Shown: positions 1-7,415 of the stretch, one piece after another
How positions within the stretch are numbered: position 1 is the stretch's first letter
How the letters are laid out: the number at the start of each line of letters is the position of its first letter
Assembly (NCBI GenBank): GCA_040758525.1
Contig: JBFLVQ010000478.1
Coordinates: 1 to 7,415, forward strand
Direction of reading: 5' to 3'
DNA: 7,415 nt
From: JBFLVQ01 sp040758525
Lineage (GTDB): Bacteria; Acidobacteriota; Blastocatellia; Chloracidobacteriales; JADJPF01
Position numbers and translations under genes: made by a program
Notes under the pieces: generated by a model
Database searches by the model: none
What the model saw: only the letters and a program-made list of their open reading frames with translations
What the model was told of the DNA's origin: nothing

Positions 1-520
1 CCTTACCTTGACAATATGTATTATAAATAATTAAAAATTCTTTAAAAACTAATGGCAAACTCCAGCCATCGATCAGTAGATGATGATAACTCCAAATAAG
101 TTGATAACTACTTTCAGTTAGTTGGATAAGTGCTACTCGCATTAGCGGGGCTTGAGAAAAGTCAAAGCCCAATTCACGATCTGCTTTTAGATAAGCTATC
201 AAACGTTCTTGTTGTATTGTTGTTGATAGCTCACGCCAATCTTGTTGCAACAGGGTTAGCTGCGCTTGATGATGTACTATTTGAATAGGTTCTTCCAACT
301 GATTCCAATGGAAAGAGGTGCGGAAGATAGAATGTCGCTCAATCAATTTTTGCCAGGCTTGCTCAAATGCATAAATATTTAACTCTCCAGAAATCTGGCA
401 ACTTAGATGCTGAAAGTAGATCCCTGCTGAAGGATCGTACAAGCTATGAAAGAGCATTCCTTGCTGTATGGGTGAAAGAGTATATATATCCTCTATTTGC
501 CGATGTGTCCTTAGTAATTG
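1..520 (-). other. C2: condensation domain, DCL-like, N-terminal part (cut by window edge)
   Basis: This is the first domain of the third module. It opens with EDIYTLSPIQQGMLFHSL (about 440-500), the start characteristic of DCL domains that take a D-configured donor after E. ERHSIFRTSF follows, then YHHLLIDGWS at 59-88, with the catalytic second His at 80-82 (window residue 2445). The frame stays open to base 1, so roughly the last 250 residues and the rest of the module lie beyond the window. It follows E after a short linker and fits the E-DCL pairing. The Gly after HHxxxD and the SPIQQGMLFHS start rule out a second E domain. Confidence 0.93.
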
Positions 521-3500
521 ATCGAGTCTTTGCTGAGATAGTTTTACAAGTGGAAAATCTGAAGGTGTGTAACCATCCGCGGTAATCGACTGGCAATGAA
601 GAATAAGCGAACGCAATACTTCAGCAAAGTTTGCCATTAATCTTGCAATAGTCTCATGTTTATATATGTTCTTACTGTAGATACAAGAGAGTTGAAGTTG
701 GCCTGACACAATACTTCCATTAATATTTAATAGATGACTGCGTATTGCTTGTAGACTTTGAGATGGTCCTCGTTCTTCTTGTGCAGGCACAAACAGATAT
801 GATTCCGATAATACTTGATCAAATTGACCTAAGTAGTTAAAGCTTACTTGTGGATACGGCAGTTCTTTTAAGCGTTTAACAACCTCTGGTCTACCTAGAT
901 ACTTCAGCACACCATATCCTATGCCATGTTGAGGGATTTGCCGTAGTTGTTCTTTAATCGATTTTAACCCTTCTACAATATCAGATACTTGCTCTAAATC
1001 TAGCAGTACAGGAAATACTGTGGTGAACCATCCTACTGTACGTGAAAGATCTACATTAGCAATTATATCCTCTCGTCCATGACCTTCCAGATCGACTAAT
1101 AGAACACGCCTGCCTGTCCATTGCGAAAAGGCCTCTACCATTGCAGTTAGTAGTAGATCATTAATTTGTGTGTGATATGCTTGATGTACCTGTTGTAATA
1201 GCGCGCTAGTCTCTATCACACTAAGTGATACTAAAACACTATCTGTCGATACTTGATTATTAACACCATCTCGATAATCGACTGGTAGACTAGTGATTCC
1301 GTTATACTGTTTAGCCAGCCAATAGTTAAGCTCTTGTTCAGTTGTTTCTAATTGAGCATATTCACTCAATTGCTCAGCCCAATGCTTGAATGCAGTTGTC
1401 TTGGCTGGAAGTTGGATCGCTTTGCCATTACTGAGTTGCTGGTACGCAGTCTGTAGATCTTCAAGCAAGATACGCCAGGAGACAAGATCGATCACCAAAT
1501 GATGAATTATTATTAACAAACGACCAGATTCTTTAGTGCCAAGGTCAAAGCAGGCAATACGCAGTACTGGCCCATTGGATAAATTCAAACTACCTTGCAA
1601 TTGTTTTGCTGTTACCTCAATAGCCTGCTGTTGTTGAGGCTTTGATAATATTGAGAGATCTAGTTTCGTGAAAGGTATATTATTATCTATATCTGTATTA
1701 ATTTGCTGCCAGCCTGACGTTGATGGAGTAAATCGTAATCGTAGTGCATCATGATGTGTCAAGAGTCGCTTTATTACGATTAGCAACAGAGGGATATCTA
1801 GTTGTTGTGTTATCAACAGTACAGACTGGTTGAAATGATCTGGTTCAATGAGGTTTTCTCTAAAGAATCTTTTTTGAATTGGCGTTAATGGAACATCGCC
1901 AATTATTACATCTTGTACAGCAGTAATGACAGATGCTGTCTCTGCCACCATTGCTAGTTCTGCGATGGTTTGATACTGGAATAATTGCTTAGGCGTAATT
2001 TTTAGACCGGCTTGATTGGCTTTGGCAACAATCTGTATACTGAGAATCGAGTCACCACCCAGCTCAAAAAAGTTGTCATAAGCGCCGATCTGTTTAATAC
2101 CAAGAACTTGTGACCAGATCCTTGCCAGTAACTCTTCCTTGGCAGTACGAGGTAAGATAAAAAGAGACTCTAATTCTGGCCGTGTTTGATCAGGCTCAGG
2201 CAATACACGACGATCTAGTTTGCCATTAGCAGTGAGTGGCAGCTTATCGAGCACCACATATGTCGATGGCAACATATACTCAGGTAGCTTTGTTTTCAGA
2301 TAAGCACGCAGCTCATTAACTGTGATAACCTCTTCCTGTTTAGCAACTAGATATGCTACCAATTGCTTACAATTGTCTCTATCCTCTCTAGCAATAACTA
2401 CACATTCGCTCACTCTGTTATGGCTTGACAGTACTGATTCTATTTCTGCTAGCTCGATACGATAGCCTCTAACCTTTACTTGATTATCGATACGTCCTAG
2501 ATACGCAATATTGCCATCAGCAAGATAGCGGACCAGGTCTCCTGTGCGATAGAGTCTTGCTCCTGATTCTCCACTATATGGATTAGGGATGAATCTCTCT
2601 GCTGTTAAATCTGGTCTGTTCAGATATCCTCGTGCTAACCCTGTTCCACCGATATACAACTCTCCTATTACTCCAATAGGCACAGCCTGGTGATACTTAT
2701 CCAATATGTAGAGTTGGGTATTTGCTATCGGCCTTCCAATTGACACTACACCAGAGCTATCATCTTCTGCCATTACCTGATAAACAGAGCATCCTACGGT
2801 AGCTTCTGTTGGCCCATATTCGTTGAAAATATCTGTCTGAGGCGAGTATTTACGCCAATAGGTTAAACTCTCTGCTAATAATGCTTCTCCTCCTATTACT
2901 AGTGCTCTGGTAGCATCGATCATCTCAGTTGCTAGTAGTTGTTGATTAAGCATATCTAGGTGTGCTGGAGTTAGCTTCACTAAACTGAGGTTTCTCTGTT
3001 TGCTCAGCACTCCCTTCAATCCTGCTAATCCTTCCTCTGCTGTGACCACAATAATCTGTTGACCAACAACTAGCGGCAACAGCAGGCTGGTAACTGTCAA
3101 ATCAAAGCTCAGCGAAGAGTGTAATGGGATGGCTTGACCTGATTGGATTGGATAAGTTTGGCAACACCAGGTAAGGTAGTTAACAACACTATGATGAGCG
3201 ATCATTACTCCTTTAGGTTTACCAGTAGAGCCAGAAGTGTAGATGACATATGCAAGGTTATTAGGATTTACATTGGTTATTGGATTGATATCGCTGTGGC
3301 TGCTAATGACATTCCATTCATTATCTAAACATACTATCTGTACTAGATTCTTTGATAATTCATCGACTCGTTGTTTCTCGGTTAATATCAATGTTACACC
3401 AGCATTCTCTAGCATGAAAGCAATACGTTCCAATGGATAACTAGGATCAATTGGTAAGTAAGCTCCTCCAGCCTTAAGCACTGCCATTATTGCTACTATC

Positions 3501-6500
3501 ATCTCTATGCAGCGATCCAGACAGATTCCTACTAATACTTCTGGTCCTACTCCCAAGCCTATTAGGTAGTGTGCTAGCTGGTTGGCTCGTTGGTTTAATT
3601 CTTGATAACTCAACTGTTCGCCTTCAAAAACTACTGCTATTGATGCTGGTGTGCGGGCTGTTTGCTCTTCAAATAATTGATGTATACAGTGATCTTGTCG
3701 ATAATCTATACTAGTGTTATTCCAGTTGACTAAAAGCTGTTCTTGCTCTTTTACAGTTAATATCTGTAAGGCAGTTATATATTGCTGGGAATTTTTGGTT
3801 ATGCTCTCTAGCAATATTTGCCAATGGCTGAGTATACGTTTTATTGTATAAGCTTCAAATAGATCTGTGTTGTAGTCTAACCTTGTTACTAATCCTTGCG
3901 ATGTTTCTGCTAGCGTAATAGTAAGATCAAACTTAGCAGCTTGGTTCTCTATATTAATAAAGTTAAGCGTGAGATCTTTTAATTCCAATGGAGTTGTAGG
4001 TGCATTCTGTAGTACAAACATCACCTGAAAGAGAGGGCTACGACTCAGATCACGTACTGGTTGTAGCTCCTCTACCAATTTTTCAAAAGGCACATCCTGA
4101 TGTATGTAGGCTTCTAATGTCATCTGCCGCACTCGTGCCAATAATTGCTCAAAATTTTCTGATGCTACTAACTTTGTGCGTAGTACCAATGTATTAACAA
4201 AAAACCCTATGAGAGGCTCGATCTCAGGCCTATTGCGGTTTGCGATAGGTGAACCAACAACTATATCTAACTGATCGGTATAACGGTACAGTAGCACCTT
4301 AAATGCTGCTAGCAACGTCATAAATAGAGTAGTTCCTTGTTTAAGACTAAGGCCATTGAGTCGATCTAACAGATCTTTGGATAGTGTCAACTGTTGGTGT
4401 GCGCCAAGATAAGTCTGTATAGCTGGACGCGGGCGATCAGTAAATAGATTCAATGAATGAGGAGCACCAGCTAACTGTTTCTTCCAGTAGCTAAGTTGAT
4501 TATGCAACACTTCACCCTGCATCCATTCTCGTTGCCAATAAGCAAAATCGGTATATTGAATGGATAGTTCAGGCAAAGGAGATGGTTGATTATTTATGAA
4601 AGCCTTATAAAGTATTGCTAGTTCGCGCAAGAATATTCCTATAGACCAGCCATCAGAAACGATATGGTGCATTGCTAGGAATAGTACATGCTCAACCTCA
4701 GTTAACCGTATTAAACCAACACGCAATAGTAACTCTTGAGCTAGATCAAAAGGGCGTTGTGCTTCGGTATTAAGCAGTAGTGATACTGCTAGGTCATATT
4801 GCGATTTAGGCAATTCTGCAAGGTCAATTACAGGTAACAATAATGGATGTGCTGGCAATACTGCTTGAGTAGGGCACCCATCCAGCATTGGGAAGATCGT
4901 ACGCAAGGCCTTATGACGACGCACGATCTCGCTAAGCGATTTTCTCAGCACGCTAATATCAAGGCTTCCAGTTAATCGCACTGCTCCAGTACAGTTATAA
5001 AAGAAACTATCTGATTCTAGTTGAGCCAGGAACCAAAGCCTTTGTTGGGCAAAAGAGAGAGGTAGATTAGTATGCTGGTCTTTATTAATTGGTTGAATTG
5101 GAATAATAGCCGTCTGTTCAAGCTGATAACCTAATAATCTGGCTACTTTCCAGGTTGTTTCTCCCAATGGTACAATGCTGCTATCTTCTTGCCATTGGTT
5201 AGCCACACTGGCATCAATCTTGGTATGCTGATGGAACTTAACATCTCCTAGCATTCTGGAGACAGTATGTATACCGTCCGTCATCCTTTTCTCTCTATTC
5301 TTATAAGGCTCTAATAGATCAGGATGAAAATCTATATCGAGAAACTGGCAAACTGCTTGGAGAGTAGCTTCTGGTTTGCTAACAAGATCTTCGAATTTAA
5401 CATAGTGTTGGCGACTGGCTGGTATTGTTGACAAAAATTCACGGATATTCTCTTGGCTGATAATCCAGACCAACTCAGCAAATTCACGTGTTGAAAAAGG
5501 ATGCTTATATCGAGAAAGGATCTGATCTAGACGAGCCTGCTCAAATGAGCGAATCATTCCACCAGGATGACGTTGCAGATGAATATAGAGAGCATTGTCG
5601 AAATCTTCTTCGGCCCGTTTTAATGTTGTTAGATCTAAAGCGTAAGCTGGTGTCTTGTCAACAAGCCTTCTCTCTCCTAACCACTCTTGTAGCAATTGGT
5701 AAAATTCTTGAGTAGTAAGATCTCTTCTTTCACAATCCTCAATAATTTCGCTAGCCATTTCGGCATTACAATTCTTAAGCTCCATGACTGCGCGAATAGC
5801 TCCTTCTAACCAGAAATTATCACGACCAGTAAAAGCATGTTTTCTCTCTTTTAGTGTATTAAAAGAGAGTATTTCCAGCTCTGGAGGGGCAAATAGTAAT
5901 GGATGTCCGCCTAGCATTACTCTAAATAAGGTTGAACCAGAACGGGGTGCGGATAGAATAAAGATAGCTTGACGGTTTTTTACTTTAACCGCATGTTTAC
6001 GAGGTGGTAATGGAGTGATCAGTTGCCGCATCTGGGTAACTGTTGCTGAATCTATCAATCGTATACCAGTATTGGACTGCTTATACCCCTCTACAGAGTA
6101 GCTAGTTATACTAGAAAAGTTTTTTGCTATTGCTGCAGGATAGTGCTCATTAAGATAGCGAGCAAGATCAGCTACTGTAGAAGCGTCAAAGACTGCCACC
6201 ACATGTACAATCTCTCCTAGTTGTTCCTGAAGCCTATTAGCAAGGATAGCTGCTTTAATAGAGTCTCCGCCTAGTTCAAAAAAGTTATCATAAACTCCAA
6301 TCTTCTCTACTGCCAAAATTTCACGCAAAATATTTGTTAGTAGAGTCTCTAGCTCTGTACGTGGTGGTATAAACTCCTTTTGTAAATTAGGTAAGATATC
6401 TAGTTTAGTCAGTGCGCGCAGATCTACTTTACCATTTGGCATCAATGGTAGTGATGTTAGTATCACAAAGTTTGCTGGTAGCAAGTAGTCTGGTAGGTAC

Positions 6501-7415
6501 TGTTGCAAAAAGCTACGTAGTTCATTTGTTGTAGGAATCTCTTCTGTTTGTGGAACTATGTAAGCCACCAGGCGTTTGTCACCATTGACATCTTCACGAG
6601 CAACGATTGCTGATTCTCGTACTGACTTATGCCTACTTAAAACTGCTTCGATCTCTTCGGTTTCAATACGAAACCCCCTAATTTTTACCTGACGATCTAT
6701 ACGTCCAAGAAATTCTATTTCACCATTTGGTAGATAACGGGCTCGATCACCAGTCTTGTATAACCGTGTTCCTGGTTGATTACTAAACGGATTAGGTATG
6801 TATTTCTCAGCCGTCAACTCAGGTCGTTGCCTATATCCACGACTTAGACTGACTCCACCAATATGTAGTTCACCTGGTACACCAATGGGCACAGGCTGAA
6901 GATATTGATCAAGTAGATAGACTTGTGTATTTAAGATTGGGCGACCGATACTAGGTTTACCATTACCATTGTGACATTCCGCCACGGTAGTCAAAACAGT
7001 TGCTTCGGTAGGACCATAGGCATTGAAGAAACGTCGATTATTTGCCCAGCGATCAACCAGTTCAGCCGAGCAAGCTTCACCGCCAACAATAATTGTCTCT
7101 AATTTTGGTAGTGTTGTTACAGGCAATGCTGCTAGCATTGAAGGAGGAAAGAACGCAACGGTGACTTCTTGTTCGCGCAACAGTTGTATAAGAGGTGGTC
7201 CAGATAAAGAAACTTCTCGTGTTGTTAGCAAGAGAGTTGCACCTATAGGTAGCGCTAACAGTATTTCAAGGATTGAAGCATCAAAGCTGAAAGAAGCTAG
7301 TTGAGTTACTCGGCTAGCTGGTTTCACAGCAAAAACTTCTCTTAGTGTCGCAATCATATTACAGACACCGCCATGTGTAACCATTACACCTTTCGGTAAG
7401 CCTGTTGAACCAGAT
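1..7415 (-). CDS. Non-ribosomal peptide synthetase with embedded sulfotransferase, internal fragment (A-PCP-ST-C-A-PCP-E-C)
   Basis: One open frame runs through the whole minus strand, with codons ending at position 2 and beginning at 7414, and gives about 2,471 residues without a stop. It enters in adenylation core motif A3 (SGSTG) and leaves in a condensation domain just after HHxxxDG, so both gene ends are outside. Domain order by window residue is A1 (1-338), PCP1 (349-422), sulfotransferase (477-765), C1 (783-1208), A2 (1225-1742), PCP2 (1752-1825), E (1835-2275) and C2 (2299-end). The protein would be a cytosolic multimodular synthetase that assembles a peptide on phosphopantetheine arms. 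The complete C-A-PCP-E module is predicted to add D-Asn. The preceding module carries a sulfotransferase that is not part of the standard NRPS set. Phase was the same at all motifs checked, which argues against frameshifts. The natural product is unknown, so no gene symbol is given. Confidence 0.96.
590..1910 (-). other. E: epimerization domain
   Basis: This domain converts the last residue of the PCP2-bound peptide between L and D forms. It has a condensation-like fold with the E-type motifs PLTPIQKRFF (start), IIIHHLVIDLVSWRIL (HHxxxD at 1487-1504; second His 1499-1501, window residue 1972), the E4-like LEGHGRE (about 1069-1095, with the Glu thought to act with His in proton exchange), TVGWFTTVFPV, and VSFNYLGQFDQ (about 817-850). 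The LVSW following HHxxxD in place of the Gly-Trp-Ser of C domains, the EGHGRE and the FNYLGQF separate E from C. At about 440 residues it is full length. With A2 reading as Asn, the expected product is peptidyl-D-Asn. Confidence 0.95.
1940..2160 (-). other. PCP2: peptidyl carrier (thiolation) domain paired with E
   Basis: This carrier starts at the LPRTAKEE linker and contains NFFELGGDSILSIQ. The attachment serine is at 2048-2050 (window residue 1789). Its GGDSI context is the form expected upstream of an epimerization domain, which is what follows. It holds the peptidyl-Asn thioester during epimerization and then presents the D-epimer to C2. Length and motif are normal. Confidence 0.96.
2190..3740 (-). 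other. A2: adenylation domain, predicted Asn-activating
   Basis: This is a complete adenylation domain (about 518 residues) with A1 (LSYQELN), A2 (LKAGGAYLPIDP), A3 (TSGSTGKPKG), A5 (NEYGPTEAT), A6 (GELYIGG), A7 (YRTGD), A8 (GRIDNQVKVRGYRIE) and A10 (ANGKLD, Lys 2219-2221, window residue 1732). The specificity residues are D 3101-3103, L 3098-3100, T 3089-3091, K 2975-2977, V 2897-2899, G 2891-2893, E 2819-2821, V 2795-2797, G 2792-2794, and K: D-L-T-K-V-G-E-V-G-K. The established Asn code is DLTKLGEVGK and that for Asp is DLTKVGHIGK. The Glu and following Val match the Asn form, so Asn is preferred, with Asp second. It loads PCP2 and the residue is then epimerized. Confidence 0.95.
3790..5066 (-). 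other. C1: condensation domain, LCL-like
   Basis: This domain forms the peptide bond between the chain on PCP1 (after any ST action) and the residue on PCP2. Core motifs in order are C1 (LSFAQQRLWFL, just below 5066), C2 (RRHKALRT), C3 HHIVSDGWS (4643-4669, catalytic second His 4664-4666, window residue 917), C4 (YWQREW), C5 (IGFFVNTLVLR), and C7 (RDLSRSPLFQVMF). At about 425 residues it is full length. The LSFAQQRLWFL opening is the form typical of LCL domains that accept an L-configured donor, which fits the absence of an E domain upstream. It follows the ST after about 18 residues of flexible linker (5067-5119). Because it must accept the PCP1-bound product, its donor site should tolerate whatever the ST makes. 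Confidence 0.95.
5537..5581 (-). other. PAPS 3'-phosphate binding motif of the sulfotransferase
   Basis: The segment reads LQRHPGGMIRSFE. Arg (5570-5572) and Ser (5546-5548) have the RxP...S spacing known to hold the 3'-phosphate of PAPS. It sits about 124 residues after the 5' loop, a normal distance for the family, so both halves of the cofactor site are preserved. Confidence 0.85.
5924..5953 (-). other. PAPS 5'-phosphosulfate binding loop of the sulfotransferase
   Basis: The segment reads SAPRSGSTLF directly after a hydrophobic strand (AIFIL). This is the 5'-PSB loop of the sulfotransferase superfamily, with the Arg codon at 5942-5944, the Ser codon at 5939-5941 and the Gly codon at 5936-5938. 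No key residue is missing. It is the strongest single indicator that this insert is a sulfotransferase and not a reductase or methyltransferase, which would show a Gly-rich Rossmann motif instead. Confidence 0.9.
5986..6149 (-). other. Interdomain linker between PCP1 and sulfotransferase
   Basis: About 55 residues separate the end of the carrier fold (ARYLNEHYP) from the first strand of the sulfotransferase (RQAIFIL). The stretch is rich in Ser, Thr and charged residues, with a proline pair and basic cluster near its end (ITPLPPRKH). I recognise no catalytic motif. It is long enough to let the phosphopantetheine arm swing to the ST active site and is consistent with the ST being a discrete inserted unit. 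It could also contain a short helix or docking element that I cannot identify by eye. Confidence 0.6.
6150..6370 (-). other. PCP1: peptidyl carrier (thiolation) domain
   Basis: This carrier holds the A1-activated residue, or the growing chain, as a phosphopantetheine thioester. It begins after the usual PPRTE linker that follows an A domain. The modification site reads FFELGGDSI, with the attachment serine at 6260-6262 (window residue 385). About 74 residues is normal for a PCP. The serine context is the GGDSI form, which family experience associates with carriers next to epimerization domains rather than with carriers feeding a C domain directly (usually GGHSL or GGDSL). Here the next domain is a sulfotransferase instead of E, so the chain on this carrier is the expected substrate of that enzyme. 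An upstream phosphopantetheinyl transferase is assumed and is not in the window. Confidence 0.96.
6400..7415 (-). other. A1: adenylation domain, C-terminal two thirds (5' end outside window)
   Basis: This domain activates an amino acid as its aminoacyl-AMP and loads it onto PCP1. The window enters at core A3 (SGSTGLPKG, 7388-7414). A5 (NAYGPTEAT), A6 (GELHIGG), A7 (YKTGD), A8 (GRIDRQVKIRGFRIE) and A10 (PNGKVD, Lys at 6428-6430, window residue 329) follow in order. The specificity positions aligned to GrsA are D 7280-7282, A 7277-7279, L 7268-7270, F 7151-7153, I 7088-7090, G 7082-7084, A 7019-7021, V 6995-6997, L 6992-6994, plus the A10 Lys: D-A-L-F-I-G-A-V-L-K. The Asp at the first position points to an ordinary alpha-amino acid. 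The lining is hydrophobic with no charged residue, so a neutral, fairly bulky side chain is likely, but I know no matching code. Any upstream C or loading domain is outside the window. Confidence 0.95.

Larger units (their letters stand above)
5120..5985 (-). other. Embedded PAPS-dependent sulfotransferase domain (Sulfotransfer_3-like)
   Basis: The domain has about 288 residues, a full-length size for a sulfotransferase fold. It opens with a beta strand followed by the phosphosulfate-binding loop SAPRSGSTLF (about 5924-5953; Pro-Arg at window residues 490-491), the classic PRSGT/S signature for the 5'-phosphosulfate of PAPS. An acidic APPELE segment and a DKTP motif (Lys at 5654-5656, residue 587) follow. 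Next comes the 3'-phosphate motif LQRHPGGMIRSF with Arg 615 (5570-5572) and Ser 623 (5546-5548) eight residues apart, as expected. The C-terminal part carries RMTDGIH and GDVKFHQH (5227-5292). Known sulfotransferases move a sulfonate from PAPS to a hydroxyl or amine. CurM-type embedded ST domains sulfonate a carrier-bound beta-hydroxyl to make it a leaving group. Here the substrate is inferred to be the intermediate on PCP1. The binding motifs look functional; the actual reaction is unknown. Confidence 0.93.

Noticed and set aside
1..60. AT-rich start of the window as a promoter or terminator
   Set aside because: It translates smoothly in frame as the C2 segment after HHxxxDG (WSLPLVFKEF and onward) and forms no obvious hairpin with a T-tract.
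367..585. Plus-strand open frame of 72 codons
   Set aside because: It lies opposite the E-C2 junction of the NRPS, has no recognisable family pattern and no convincing ribosome binding site. It is a shadow of the minus-strand gene.
3143..3714. Three overlapping plus-strand frames (3143-3328, 3243-3440, 3490-3714), the last with a membrane-like hydrophobic profile
   Set aside because: They are antisense to the N-terminal half of A2. The Leu-rich hydrophobic look comes from reading the complement of Gln, Glu and Lys-rich NRPS codons, and the frames overlap each other.
4000..4197. Plus-strand open frame of 65 codons
   Set aside because: It is antisense to the C-terminal part of C1, where the minus frame encodes the clear SRSPLFQVMF motif.
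5488..5972. Plus-strand frames 5488-5715 and 5784-5972
   Set aside because: Both lie opposite the sulfotransferase domain, whose PAPS motifs are in the continuous minus frame, so these are shadows.
5120..5985. Sulfotransferase as a separate gene
   Set aside because: There is no stop before it, no start with a ribosome binding site and no spacer. The same frame runs from PCP1 through ST into C1.
2792..7021. Possible recombination repeat between A1 and A2
   Set aside because: The two domains share the core motifs and short DNA matches (for example around the PCP FFELGGDS codons), but they diverge clearly between the motifs and in the pocket. Ordinary paralogy explains the likeness; I saw no long identical tract.
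7023..7304. Longest plus-strand frame, 93 codons, Ser-rich
   Set aside because: It is antisense to the substrate-pocket region of A1, where the minus frame shows the canonical A4-A5 motifs. The low-complexity composition is typical of an antisense shadow.

Overview
The whole window is one uninterrupted reading frame on the minus strand. It encodes an internal piece (about 2,471 residues) of a giant non-ribosomal peptide synthetase (NRPS). Neither the start nor the stop of the gene is inside the window. The frame was checked at about 20 conserved motifs between the two ends, and all lie in the same phase, so I see no frameshift or premature stop. There is no intergenic space, and no RNA gene, mobile element, CRISPR array or regulatory site was recognised.

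In the direction of translation (high to low coordinates) the domains are: A1 (adenylation, entering at core motif A3) - PCP1 - linker - sulfotransferase (ST) - C1 (condensation, LCL-like) - A2 - PCP2 - E (epimerization) - C2 (condensation, DCL-like, cut by the window edge). The window therefore holds the end of one module carrying an unusual built-in sulfotransferase, one complete C-A-PCP-E module, and the beginning of a third module. All active-site motifs that can be inspected look intact: the carrier serines, HHxxxDG in both C domains, HHxxxD in E, the A10 lysines and the PAPS-binding loop of the ST.

The signature residues of A2 read D-L-T-K-V-G-E-V-G-K, close to the classical asparagine code. 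With E and a DCL-type acceptor downstream, the complete module should add L-Asn, turn it into D-Asn and pass it on. A1 reads D-A-L-F-I-G-A-V-L-K. It keeps the Asp that binds the alpha-amino group and has a hydrophobic pocket, but I cannot assign it. The inferred fragment is ...-X(possibly sulfonated or modified through sulfonation)-D-Asn-...

The ST between a carrier protein and the next condensation domain is the most interesting feature. The best-known embedded ST, CurM of curacin biosynthesis, sits beside a terminal thioesterase in a polyketide synthase and activates a beta-hydroxyl for decarboxylative release. Here the chain evidently continues into C1, so the ST must act on a carrier-bound intermediate in mid-assembly, or be vestigial.

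The DNA is AT-rich (roughly 40% GC by eye, not counted). The C-A sequence style and the ST type resemble cyanobacterial NRPS assembly lines as I remember them, so a filamentous or colonial cyanobacterium is my first guess. A low-GC proteobacterial symbiont is a real alternative. There is no housekeeping gene in the window to settle it.
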